Of a DNA stretch of 5,671 nucleotides, positions 1-5,530 are shown in pieces. Under the pieces are notes generated by a model. That model saw only the letters and a program-made list of their open reading frames with translations, searched no databases and was not told where the DNA came from. The translations under genes were made by a program, and so were the position numbers. Each line of letters opens with the position of its first letter. Positions within the stretch are counted from its first letter, which is position 1. Source of the stretch: an uncultured Clostridium sp. (GTDB lineage Bacteria > Bacillota > Clostridia > Peptostreptococcales > Peptostreptococcaceae); NCBI GenBank assembly GCA_900539645.1, contig UQCY01000125.1, positions 1 through 5,671 on the forward strand. The letters are read 5' to 3'.

Positions 1-226
1 TTGCTAAATTTTGCTCCTTGGACATTCTGTACAAATCCTCTTCAAACCGGCTTATATCCTCACTTTCAGCAGCTGCAACAGCTTGCTTTACAGAATCCTG
101 AAGGGCTTCTATCTTATATCTGTGATAATACTTAGGCAATAGAAAATACAACATACCGTAAATTAAAAGCGCAATAGCAACAAGTAATGCTGTTGTTATA
201 GAAAACAGCTTATACTTGATGTTCAT
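1..226 (-). CDS. Sensor histidine kinase, N-terminal part (runs off left edge)
   Basis: This is the first 75 codons of a membrane protein, beginning MNIKYKLFSITT and open to the window edge. Residues about 7-30 form one hydrophobic segment rich in L, I, A and V, preceded by lysines, as expected for a first transmembrane helix with the N-terminus inside. After it comes a charged, probably extracytoplasmic stretch (KYYHRYKIEALQDSVKQAV...). No HAMP, HisKA or ATPase domain is visible because the gene is cut. The kinase call rests on position: it starts 13 nt after the stop of a response regulator on the same strand, the usual regulator-kinase operon order, and the N-terminal topology fits. The ATG has only a weak ribosome binding site, so translation may be coupled to the upstream gene; no alternative in-frame start was seen. 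The signal sensed cannot be told. Another membrane protein remains possible. Confidence 0.75.
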   Translation of the reverse strand, partial: MNIKYKLFSITTALLVAIALLIYGMLYFLLPKYYHRYKIEALQDSVKQAVAAAESEDISRFEEDLYRMSKEQNLA

Positions 227-239
227 GTTTTGCCAACGC

Positions 240-908
240 TTATATATTCTTGTCAAGTGTGTATCCTATTCCTTTTACAGTTTTTATATAAGGAAGAGTT
301 ATTTTCTTTCTTATATTTTTAATATGTGCATCTACTATTCTTGTATCTCCGTAGTAGTCGTATCCCCATATGCTATCTAATAGGCTTTCTCTTGTTATTA
401 CCTGTGGGTATTTTTCTATAAGCTCTTTTAGTATATTAAACTCTTTAAGAGTTAACTCAATTACATCTCCATCTATCTCAGCTGAATATGTATCTAAGTT
501 TAATTTTAATTTTTCAAAAGTTATAAAGTTATCATTTATTGTTTTATTACTTCTTCTCAGTATAGCCTCTACTCTTTTAACAAGTAAGTTAAATGAGAAT
601 GGTTTTGTTATATAGTCATCACACTCTATTTCAAATCCTTTTAACTGGTCGCTCTCCTGATTAAGAGCTGTAAGGAATATTATAGGTACACTAGATGTCT
701 TTCTGATCATCTTACATACCCCATATCCATCTAGGTTAGGCATCATTATATCTAAGATTATAAGGTCATAGTTATTTTCCTTAAATTTCTGCATACCTTC
801 TATTCCATCATTTGCTGCATCAACATTATATCCCTCTGCGCTTAGGAATTCTGTTATTAAATCCTGTATGCTAGCATCGTCTTCAATTACTAATATAGAA
901 GAATTCAT
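240..908 (-). CDS. OmpR/PhoB-family two-component response regulator
   Basis: A 222-aa cytoplasmic DNA-binding regulator of the usual family length. The receiver domain (about residues 1-120) has the acidic pair D10/D11, phosphoacceptor D53 in LIILDIMMPNLDGYG, the switch threonine T80 in IIFLTA, and K102 in the KPF motif. The C-terminal winged helix (about 128-222) shows ELTLKEFNILKEL, the recognition helix around RIVDAHIKNIRKK (190-202) and the wing signature VKGIGYTL near the end. All key residues are intact, so it should be phosphorylated by its partner kinase, whose gene follows directly. The start is placed at 908, not at the in-frame ATG 30 nt upstream, for two reasons: AGGAGGG lies five to six nt before the 908 ATG, and the upstream ATG sits on top of the likely -10 box. 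The target genes and stimulus cannot be read from sequence. Subfamily (for example VanR-like or PhoP-like) is not assigned. Confidence 0.93.
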   Translation of the reverse strand: MNSSILVIEDDASIQDLITEFLSAEGYNVDAANDGIEGMQKFKENNYDLIILDIMMPNLDGYGVCKMIRKTSSVPIIFLTALNQESDQLKGFEIECDDYITKPFSFNLLVKRVEAILRRSNKTINDNFITFEKLKLNLDTYSAEIDGDVIELTLKEFNILKELIEKYPQVITRESLLDSIWGYDYYGDTRIVDAHIKNIRKKITLPYIKTVKGIGYTLDKNI

Positions 909-913
909 TTTAT

Positions 914-920
914 CCCTCCT
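914..920 (-). promoter_or_regulatory. Ribosome binding site that fixes the response-regulator start
   Basis: Minus-strand AGGAGGG lies just upstream of the ATG at 908. It selects the 222-aa form; the ATG at 938, which would add MEYEFIRRDK, has no comparable site. Confidence 0.85.
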
Positions 921-936
921 TATAAATTCATACTCC

Positions 937-947
937 ATTATATTATA
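937..947 (-). promoter_or_regulatory. -10 region of the response-regulator operon promoter
   Basis: Two overlapping perfect TATAAT hexamers occur on the minus strand (942-947 and 937-942). No good -35 hexamer is found 16-18 nt upstream, so the promoter may need an activator, possibly the regulator itself. Transcripts would start near 930-935, leaving a leader of about 20-27 nt with the AGGAGGG site. Position and -10 match are seen; use as a promoter is inferred. Confidence 0.5.
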
Positions 948-982
948 TCACACTTTCCTCTTTTTAACTTCATTATAATTTC

Positions 983-1005
983 GAGTAATTTTCTAAATTT
1001 TACTC
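983..1005. repeat. Inverted repeat upstream of the response-regulator promoter
   Basis: GAGTAA (983-988) and TTACTC (1000-1005) form a 6-bp inverted repeat separated by 11 AT-rich bases. It lies about 35-60 bp upstream of the -10 box, where an activator of a promoter lacking a -35 box could bind. Six-base repeats in AT-rich DNA can arise by chance, so this is only a candidate operator. Confidence 0.25.
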
Positions 1006-1063
1006 TTCGAAGCTTAATTAAACCTATATTTTTTTAATTTGAGAAAAATTTAATATTTATAAA

Positions 1064-1107
1064 TAAAAAAAAGAGCTTCTTGTCTATGATTATAGACCAA
1101 AAGCTCT
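1064..1107 (-). terminator. Intrinsic terminator of the hydE-hydG-hydF transcript
   Basis: On the minus strand AGAGCTT pairs with AAGCTCT (arms 1101-1107 and 1072-1078). Inside them GTCTAT and ATAGAC (1092-1097 and 1082-1087) pair around a four-base loop, giving a long, nearly continuous stem. It is followed on that strand by an uninterrupted T run (plus-strand A run 1065-1072). This is a classical Rho-independent terminator about 100 nt after the hydF stop. It insulates hydF from the response-regulator promoter downstream. The 96 nt between the stop and the stem are very AT-rich, with only a small AATATT/AATATT hairpin (1108-1122) visible. Confidence 0.88.
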
Positions 1108-1203
1108 AATATTTTCAATATTTTTTAATAAAATATATTCATTTTAACATTTAATAATTAAATTTATTTTTTAAATATTTTTTTAATCTCTTTCTTTTTT
1201 TAA

Positions 1204-2442
1204 CTAGAAATCTATTTTATCTATTATACCAGCCAAATACGCCATAACAACACCGTAGTTAGTCATAGGTATTTTTTGTTCTTTTGCAGCTTCAATTCTA
1301 GATAATACGTACTTTCTGTTAAACATACAGCCACCGCAGTGAATTATTAAATCGTATTTACTTAAGTCCTTTGGAAAATCTCTTCCTGCAACTATATCAA
1401 AAGTAAGTCCTTCACCGATTTTTTTTCTAAGTCTGTTTGGAATTTTCACTCTTCCTATGTCTTCTTCAAGTGGAGCATGAGTGCAAGCCTCTGCTATTAA
1501 TACTCTAGAGTTTTCTGTTAAATTTTCTATAGCTTTAACACTCTCTCTATAATATTCTATATCGCCTTTAAAGTCTGCAAATAGCACTGAGAATGAAGTC
1601 AGTCTACTTTCTTTAGGCTTTTTATTGTATACTTCTCCAAAAATCTGTGAATCTGTAATGATTAAATCTGGAGGAGATACAAGTTTTGATATCATCGCCT
1701 CCATAGTATCTGCAGTAGAGCAAAGAACTAGACATTTGTTATCTAGTAAATCCCTTATTGTCTGAACCTGAGGAAGTATTAATCTTCCTTTTGGTGCCTG
1801 TATATCCTGAGGCATAACTAGTAAGACAGTATCTCCGTCTTTTACAATTTTTCCAGTTATACTTCTCATCGAATACTCTTCAGGTAAAAGTCTTATTAAT
1901 TCTTCTCTAATAAGCTCTACACCTTTTTTATCAACTGCACTAGTTAATATAGGTTTTATTTTTAATTCATCTGATATTTTTTCTACAGATGATTGAAGAT
2001 TTTCATTTGATATTTTGTCTATTTTATTTATTACAACTAAATAAGGAACTTTAGCTTTTTTTAGATTAGATATCCATTCTTTTTCTATTTCAATATCCAG
2101 TCCTTTAAACATTTTTTCCTCTTTAGTCAATATATTTTCATCAGAAAGTACTACAATTGCTATATCTGTCTTATTCACAGCATCAAGAGTTCTCTCTACT
2201 CTCATCTGTCCTAATTCACCCTCATCATCAAATCCTGCTGTATCTATAAATACAACAGGACCAATTCCATGAAGTTCCATAGATTTATATACAGGATCTG
2301 TAGTAGTTCCAGCAAAATCAGATACCAGTGATATATTTTGACCAGTTATAGCATTTATTAATGAAGATTTTCCGTTATTTCTTCTTCCATATATTCCTAT
2401 GTGTAGCCTTTCTGCCCTTGGAGTTTCATTAAGTCCAGCCAT
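1204..2442 (-). CDS. hydF: [FeFe]-hydrogenase H-cluster maturation GTPase HydF
   Basis: HydF is the scaffold that receives the [2Fe] subcluster precursor from the HydE/HydG steps and delivers it to apo-HydA. The 412-aa protein has the expected length and order. An N-terminal TrmE/Era-like GTPase domain (about 1-185) has the P-loop GRRNNGKSS (19-27), GTTTDP (45-50), DTAG (67-70), NKID (139-142) and TSA (167-169). A middle dimerisation region follows. The C-terminal cluster-binding domain carries C320-T-H322 and H368-C-G-G-C372, matching the HydF signature CxH...HCxxC that holds its [4Fe-4S] cluster. No key residue is missing. The start is supported by AAGGAGAG (2447-2454) at proper spacing. 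It is the last gene of the maturase cluster, 84 nt after hydG, and ends before a strong terminator. Other TrmE-like GTPases lack the C-terminal cysteine/histidine set, so the assignment is firm. Confidence 0.97.
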   Translation of the reverse strand: MAGLNETPRAERLHIGIYGRRNNGKSSLINAITGQNISLVSDFAGTTTDPVYKSMELHGIGPVVFIDTAGFDDEGELGQMRVERTLDAVNKTDIAIVVLSDENILTKEEKMFKGLDIEIEKEWISNLKKAKVPYLVVINKIDKISNENLQSSVEKISDELKIKPILTSAVDKKGVELIREELIRLLPEEYSMRSITGKIVKDGDTVLLVMPQDIQAPKGRLILPQVQTIRDLLDNKCLVLCSTADTMEAMISKLVSPPDLIITDSQIFGEVYNKKPKESRLTSFSVLFADFKGDIEYYRESVKAIENLTENSRVLIAEACTHAPLEEDIGRVKIPNRLRKKIGEGLTFDIVAGRDFPKDLSKYDLIIHCGGCMFNRKYVLSRIEAAKEQKIPMTNYGVVMAYLAGIIDKIDF

Positions 2443-2475
2443 ATTTCTCTCCTTGTTATATGTTTTTATAGATTA

Positions 2476-2506
2476 ATGGTGTGTCAGAAAAATACCAACA
2501 CACCAT
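2476..2506 (-). other. Intercistronic mRNA hairpin between hydG and hydF
   Basis: ATGGTGTGT (2476-2484) and ACACACCAT (2498-2506) are perfect 9-bp inverted repeats around a 13-base loop. In the operon direction the stem begins 21 nt after the hydG stop and ends 33 nt before the hydF start. On that strand it is not followed by a T run, so it is not a standard terminator for hydG. A T run follows it only on the plus strand, where no transcript is expected. It may stabilise or delimit mRNA 3' ends, attenuate hydF, or be a protein-binding palindrome. The structure is seen; its role is inference. Confidence 0.6.
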
Positions 2507-2526
2507 ATTTTTATAATTAAAATTTA

Positions 2527-3951
2527 TTAGAATCTAAAATCTCTTTTTCCTTCATCTATTGCATTTAAGTATTTTATACAAGTTTCTTTAGCTTTTGGAT
2601 TAGTTATATTTTCTAATTCTCTTTCTATAAGGGCTTTACCTTTTTTTCTAGTATCTTCTGAAGCATAGTCGTCTAAGTATTCGTTAAGAGTTAGAAGTGC
2701 ATTTGGCTGGCAGCAGTTTGCTATCTGACCAGTTTTTGCAAGTGACATAAATCTGTCCCCTGTTCTTCCTTCTCTGTAGCAAGCAGTACAGAAACTTGGT
2801 ATAAATCCGCCATCTAATAACCAATTAACAACCTGGTCTAATGTTCTTGTATCACTTACATCAAACTGAGCTGAGTTATCTTCTTCTGGTTCTGGCTCTG
2901 CATATCCACCAACACTTGTTTTAGATCCTCCACTTATCTGAGAAACACCTAATTCAAGAACTTTTTCTCTTGATTTCTGAGATTCTCTTGTAGATATTAT
3001 CATACCTGTGTAAGGAACAGCTATTCTTATTACAGCAACTATTTTGTGGAATATTTCATCAGATATAGCATTTGAGAAATCATCAGTGTCTATATCATCT
3101 GCTGGACAGATTCTTGGAACACTTATTGTATGTGGTCCAACTCCCTGAGCTGCTTCAAGATGTTCTGCATGCATTAAAAGACCTACAAAGTCGTATCTGT
3201 ACATTTCAAGTCCAAATAGTACACCTATACCAACATCATCTATTCCACCTTCCATTGCTCTATCCATTGCTTCTGTGTGGTAGCAGTAGTCGTGTTTTGG
3301 ACCAGTTGGATGAAGTAGTTCGTAGTTTGCTTTATTGTAAGTTTCCTGGAATAATATATAAGTTCCTATACCAGCTTCTTTTAATTTTCTGTAGTTTTCA
3401 ACAGTTGTAGCTGCTATATTTACATTTACTCTTCTTATATCTCCATTTTTATGTTTTATTCCGTAAATAGTTTTTATACTTTCTAATACATATTCTATTG
3501 GGTTGTTTACTGGGTCTTCACCTGTTTCAAGTGCTAAACGTTTGTGTCCCATATCCTGAAGTGCTATAACTTCTTTTTTAATTTCTTCCTGAGTTAATTT
3601 TTTTCTAGCTATGTGTTTATTTTTTAGGTGATATGGACAGTATACGCATCCATTTACACAGTAGTTAGATAAATATAAAGGAGCAAACATTACTATTCTG
3701 TTTCCGTATATTTTCTGTTTTATTTCTTTTGCTAAGCTAAACATTTTTTCATTTAAGTCTTCTTGGTCACATTCTAAAAGAAGTGCTGCTTCTCTATGAG
3801 TTAACCCTTTGCAGTCTTTAGCTCTTTCTATTATAGAGTCTATTAATTCTCTGTTGTCTTTGTTAGCCTTTGCGTATTCTATACTTGCAAGAATTTCTTC
3901 GTGGTTTATAAATTCTTCTGCTTTTAGTGATTTTGGATCATATTTGTACAT
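2527..3951 (-). CDS. hydG: [FeFe]-hydrogenase maturation radical-SAM tyrosine lyase HydG
   Basis: HydG uses S-adenosylmethionine to split L-tyrosine, releasing p-cresol and a dehydroglycine fragment that becomes CO and cyanide. These ligands are loaded onto an Fe-cysteine unit for the H-cluster. The 474-aa protein fits the family. The radical-SAM motif CVNGCVYC gives C98, C102 and C105 (CX3CX2C). The C-terminal auxiliary cluster motif CX2CX22C is present as C388, C391 and C414, which separates HydG from ThiH. The GGED-like SAM-binding stretch appears as ETGED (142-146). HAEH (261-264) probably includes the histidine that ligates the dangler iron; that is an inference by comparison with the known structure. 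The start is set at 3951, because GGGGGA lies 7 nt upstream of it, and the ATG at 3966 has no ribosome binding site and would itself contain those Gs. The gene lies between hydE and hydF on the same strand. Confidence 0.97.
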   Translation of the reverse strand: MYKYDPKSLKAEEFINHEEILASIEYAKANKDNRELIDSIIERAKDCKGLTHREAALLLECDQEDLNEKMFSLAKEIKQKIYGNRIVMFAPLYLSNYCVNGCVYCPYHLKNKHIARKKLTQEEIKKEVIALQDMGHKRLALETGEDPVNNPIEYVLESIKTIYGIKHKNGDIRRVNVNIAATTVENYRKLKEAGIGTYILFQETYNKANYELLHPTGPKHDYCYHTEAMDRAMEGGIDDVGIGVLFGLEMYRYDFVGLLMHAEHLEAAQGVGPHTISVPRICPADDIDTDDFSNAISDEIFHKIVAVIRIAVPYTGMIISTRESQKSREKVLELGVSQISGGSKTSVGGYAEPEPEEDNSAQFDVSDTRTLDQVVNWLLDGGFIPSFCTACYREGRTGDRFMSLAKTGQIANCCQPNALLTLNEYLDDYASEDTRKKGKALIERELENITNPKAKETCIKYLNAIDEGKRDFRF

Positions 3952-3958
3952 TTTTAAG

Positions 3959-3964
3959 TCCCCC
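3959..3964 (-). promoter_or_regulatory. Ribosome binding site that fixes the hydG start
   Basis: Minus-strand GGGGGA lies 7 nt before the ATG at 3951. It overlaps the in-frame ATG at 3966, so the longer form starting MGDLK is unlikely. Confidence 0.75.
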
Positions 3965-3971
3965 ATTCGTA

Positions 3972-4014
3972 ATTATAATTGCAAAATTAATTTCCTATTT
4001 TTTAATTTATTATA
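3972..4014 (-). promoter_or_regulatory. Possible internal promoter(s) in the hydE-hydG gap
   Basis: The 130-nt gap between hydE and hydG is unusually long for tightly coupled genes and very AT-rich. It contains two perfect minus-strand TATAAT hexamers, at 3972-3977 and 4009-4014. Neither has a convincing -35 at 16-18 nt (GAGGAT upstream of the second is poor). Chance occurrence is likely in such DNA; a secondary promoter for hydG-hydF is only a possibility. No terminator-like stem was seen in this gap, so read-through from hydE is expected. Confidence 0.25.
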
Positions 4015-4081
4015 TTAAACCAAAGATTCTTATCCTCAGTTAATAATCGTTTTCTTGTAGTTTATAATTTCTTATTTAATC

Positions 4082-5134
4082 TTAATTTTTATCCTTTAAA
4101 GCTATGCAATCTCCTCTATCTTCTACTATTTCGTAGCCTATTTTTCTCATAGATTCCTTTAGCTTATTTAATCCTTCTGCTGCCTCTTCTCCATCGCTTA
4201 ATTTATCGTTGTAAAGCATGTATTTTTTTCTATCCTCTTTTGGAGATAGATTAGGCATAATTACATTTGCACCTGCTAATATTCCCTTTTCTCTACCCTG
4301 TGCACTTATTGTCCCAAGTGCAGTCGTTGCAGGTATTAGAGCCTTTGGACATAGTAATCTTAAAATAGAAATTAGTCTTAAAGTCATCTCCATTGTTCCA
4401 CTTTCAAAGTTTTTAAATGGAGTATCCTTATGTGGTATAAATGGCCCTATTCCAATCATTTCGGGATTTAATTCCTTGATAAAAAGTAAATCCTCTGCTA
4501 TATTTTCAAGCGTCTGATATGGAGATCCAACCATTATCCCTGTTCCTGTCTGATATCCAAGAGCTTTTAAATCTCTCAAACATCTCTTTCTATTTTCAGG
4601 ATCTAGTTCAACTGGATGCAACTTGTTGTAATGTGTGTTGTCAAATGTTTCATGTCTTAAAAGATACCTATCTGCTCCAGCTTCCTTCATTTTTCTATAG
4701 CTCTCTGTACTTCTTTCACCCAATGAAAGAGTAACTGCACAATCTGGATATCTTTCTTTTATACTAGAAACAATATCGCATACAACCTCGTCTTTGAAAA
4801 ATGCATCTTCTCCGCCTTGCATAACAAATGTTCTGAATCCTAGTTCATATCCATTTTCGCAGCAACTTAAAATCTGCTCCTTTGAAAGTCTGTATCTCTG
4901 GGCATTTTTATTACTTCTTCTAATACCACAGTAATAACAGTCGTTTTTACAATAATTTGAAATCTCTATCAGACCTCTTATAAAAACTCTCTTTCCGTAG
5001 ATATCATCTCTGATACACTTTGCCCTTTCTGTAAGGTAATCTATATCATCTTTTTCAGAAATTGCCAAAAGCCTTACAAACTCTTCTTTTGAAAGAATTT
5101 GATTCTTCTCTAGTTTATCTATTAGGTTTTTCAT
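4082..5134 (-). CDS. hydE: [FeFe]-hydrogenase maturation radical-SAM enzyme HydE
   Basis: HydE acts on the Fe(CO)2(CN)(cysteine) complex made by HydG and helps turn it into the dinuclear, dithiolate-bridged [2Fe] precursor; the order of steps is known from work on the family. The 350-aa protein is a typical full-length HydE with a TIM-barrel radical-SAM fold. The motif CKNDCYYCGIRRSN gives C62, C66 and C69 (CX3CX2C). QGGED (106-110) is the SAM-contacting GGE-type motif. Other conserved-looking blocks are LRHET (159-163), KLHP (171-174), GIGPFIPHKDTPF (228-240) and MPNLSP (293-298). The extra cysteines that bind a second, non-essential cluster in some HydE proteins are absent from the region about 305-325. 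The start is supported by AAGGA at 5141-5145. It is the first gene of the maturase operon. BioB-like or PylB-like paralogues are the alternatives, but adjacency to hydG and hydF settles the call. Confidence 0.96.
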   Translation of the reverse strand: MKNLIDKLEKNQILSKEEFVRLLAISEKDDIDYLTERAKCIRDDIYGKRVFIRGLIEISNYCKNDCYYCGIRRSNKNAQRYRLSKEQILSCCENGYELGFRTFVMQGGEDAFFKDEVVCDIVSSIKERYPDCAVTLSLGERSTESYRKMKEAGADRYLLRHETFDNTHYNKLHPVELDPENRKRCLRDLKALGYQTGTGIMVGSPYQTLENIAEDLLFIKELNPEMIGIGPFIPHKDTPFKNFESGTMEMTLRLISILRLLCPKALIPATTALGTISAQGREKGILAGANVIMPNLSPKEDRKKYMLYNDKLSDGEEAAEGLNKLKESMRKIGYEIVEDRGDCIALKDKN

Positions 5135-5151
5135 TTGAATTCCTTTCGCTA

Positions 5152-5180
5152 TTGACTATAAACTTTTTAAAATATAAAAT
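5152..5180 (+). promoter_or_regulatory. Promoter of the TM1266-family gene
   Basis: TTGACT (5152-5157) and TAAAAT (5175-5180) are separated by exactly 17 bp, each matching five of six consensus bases for the housekeeping sigma factor. A transcript would start near 5187, giving a leader of about 25 nt with a GAGGAGGTG ribosome binding site. The -35 box overlaps the proposed -10 box of the opposite hydE promoter. Confidence 0.65.
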
Positions 5181-5183
5181 CTA
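5155..5183 (-). promoter_or_regulatory. Possible promoter of the hydE-hydG-hydF operon
   Basis: On the minus strand TATAGT (5155-5160) is preceded at 17 bp by TAGATT (5178-5183). The -10 is good (five of six) and the -35 weak (three of six). Initiation near 5148 would leave a very short leader before the AAGGA site and the hydE ATG. The weak -35 suggests an activated promoter or one that competes with the stronger divergent promoter it overlaps. Confidence 0.45.
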
Positions 5184-5196
5184 ATTAATGAAATCT

Positions 5197-5205
5197 GAGG
5201 AGGTG
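5197..5205 (+). promoter_or_regulatory. Strong ribosome binding site of the TM1266-family gene
   Basis: GAGGAGGTG is close to a full anti-16S match and lies five nt before the ATG at 5211. It confirms that this short gene is real and fixes its start. Confidence 0.85.
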
Positions 5206-5210
5206 CCTTT

Positions 5211-5456
5211 ATGGAAACAAGAATAGCACTTATAGGGATAATTGTTGAAGATTTAAAAGCGTCTGATGCACTAAATAAGACACTACACGACTTTGCTCCC
5301 TATATCGTTGGAAGAATGGGTGTACCATATCCTAAAAAGGAAGTAAGTATCATTAGTGTAATCATTGATGCTCCTGCAGATGTGATTAGCTCACTATCTG
5401 GAAAGCTTGGTATGATAAAAGGACTGAATGTAAAAGTTCAGTATTCTAAAAAATAG
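5211..5456 (+). CDS. TM1266-family small protein, putative iron-only hydrogenase system regulator
   Basis: An 81-aa soluble protein with no signal peptide or membrane segment. The order of elements matches the TM1266 family as I know it, a compact alpha/beta ACT-like (NikR C-terminal-like) fold. These are METRIALIGIIVED at the start (strand and turn), YIVGRMGVPYP (31-41), a central strand VSIISVIIDAP (45-55), and the closing SLSGKLGMIKGLNV (61-74). Full family length is present. Members are repeatedly found beside hydrogenase maturation genes and are annotated as putative regulators of the iron-only hydrogenase system, but biochemical function is not firmly established; the protein has no obvious DNA-binding domain. 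Here it is divergent from hydE across a 76-bp control region, which supports a link with the maturases. A ligand-sensing or protein-binding role is plausible but inferred. Confidence 0.9.
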   Translation: METRIALIGIIVEDLKASDALNKTLHDFAPYIVGRMGVPYPKKEVSIISVIIDAPADVISSLSGKLGMIKGLNVKVQYSKK

Positions 5457-5512
5457 ACTATCAACAAAAATATATTTAATATATAAATTTAAATCAAAAT
5501 TCTGTCTATTTT
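5450..5512 (+). repeat. Long-loop inverted repeat after the TM1266-family gene
   Basis: AAAATAGAC (5450-5458, including the stop codon) and GTCTATTTT (5504-5512) are perfect 9-bp inverted repeats around a 45-base AT-only-like loop. It could act as a weak terminator since the right arm ends in four T, but the stem is AT-rich and the loop long. No better terminator is visible before the GC-rich element. Confidence 0.3.
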
Positions 5513-5530
5513 CAATAATCGTATATAAAA

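Noticed and set aside
909..938. Longer response regulator starting at the ATG at 938
   Set aside because: That ATG overlaps the likely -10 box and lacks a ribosome binding site, whereas the ATG at 908 has AGGAGGG.
2443..2526. Terminator for hydG at the 9-bp hairpin
   Set aside because: On the minus strand the stem is followed by TAATCTATAAAAAC, not a T run, and hydF follows closely; the T run is on the untranscribed strand.
3072..3410. 112-codon plus-strand open frame
   Set aside because: It lies wholly opposite hydG, is leucine/cysteine/histidine-rich like an antisense shadow, and has no ribosome binding site or context of its own. Other plus-strand frames opposite the response regulator, hydG and hydE were rejected for the same reason.
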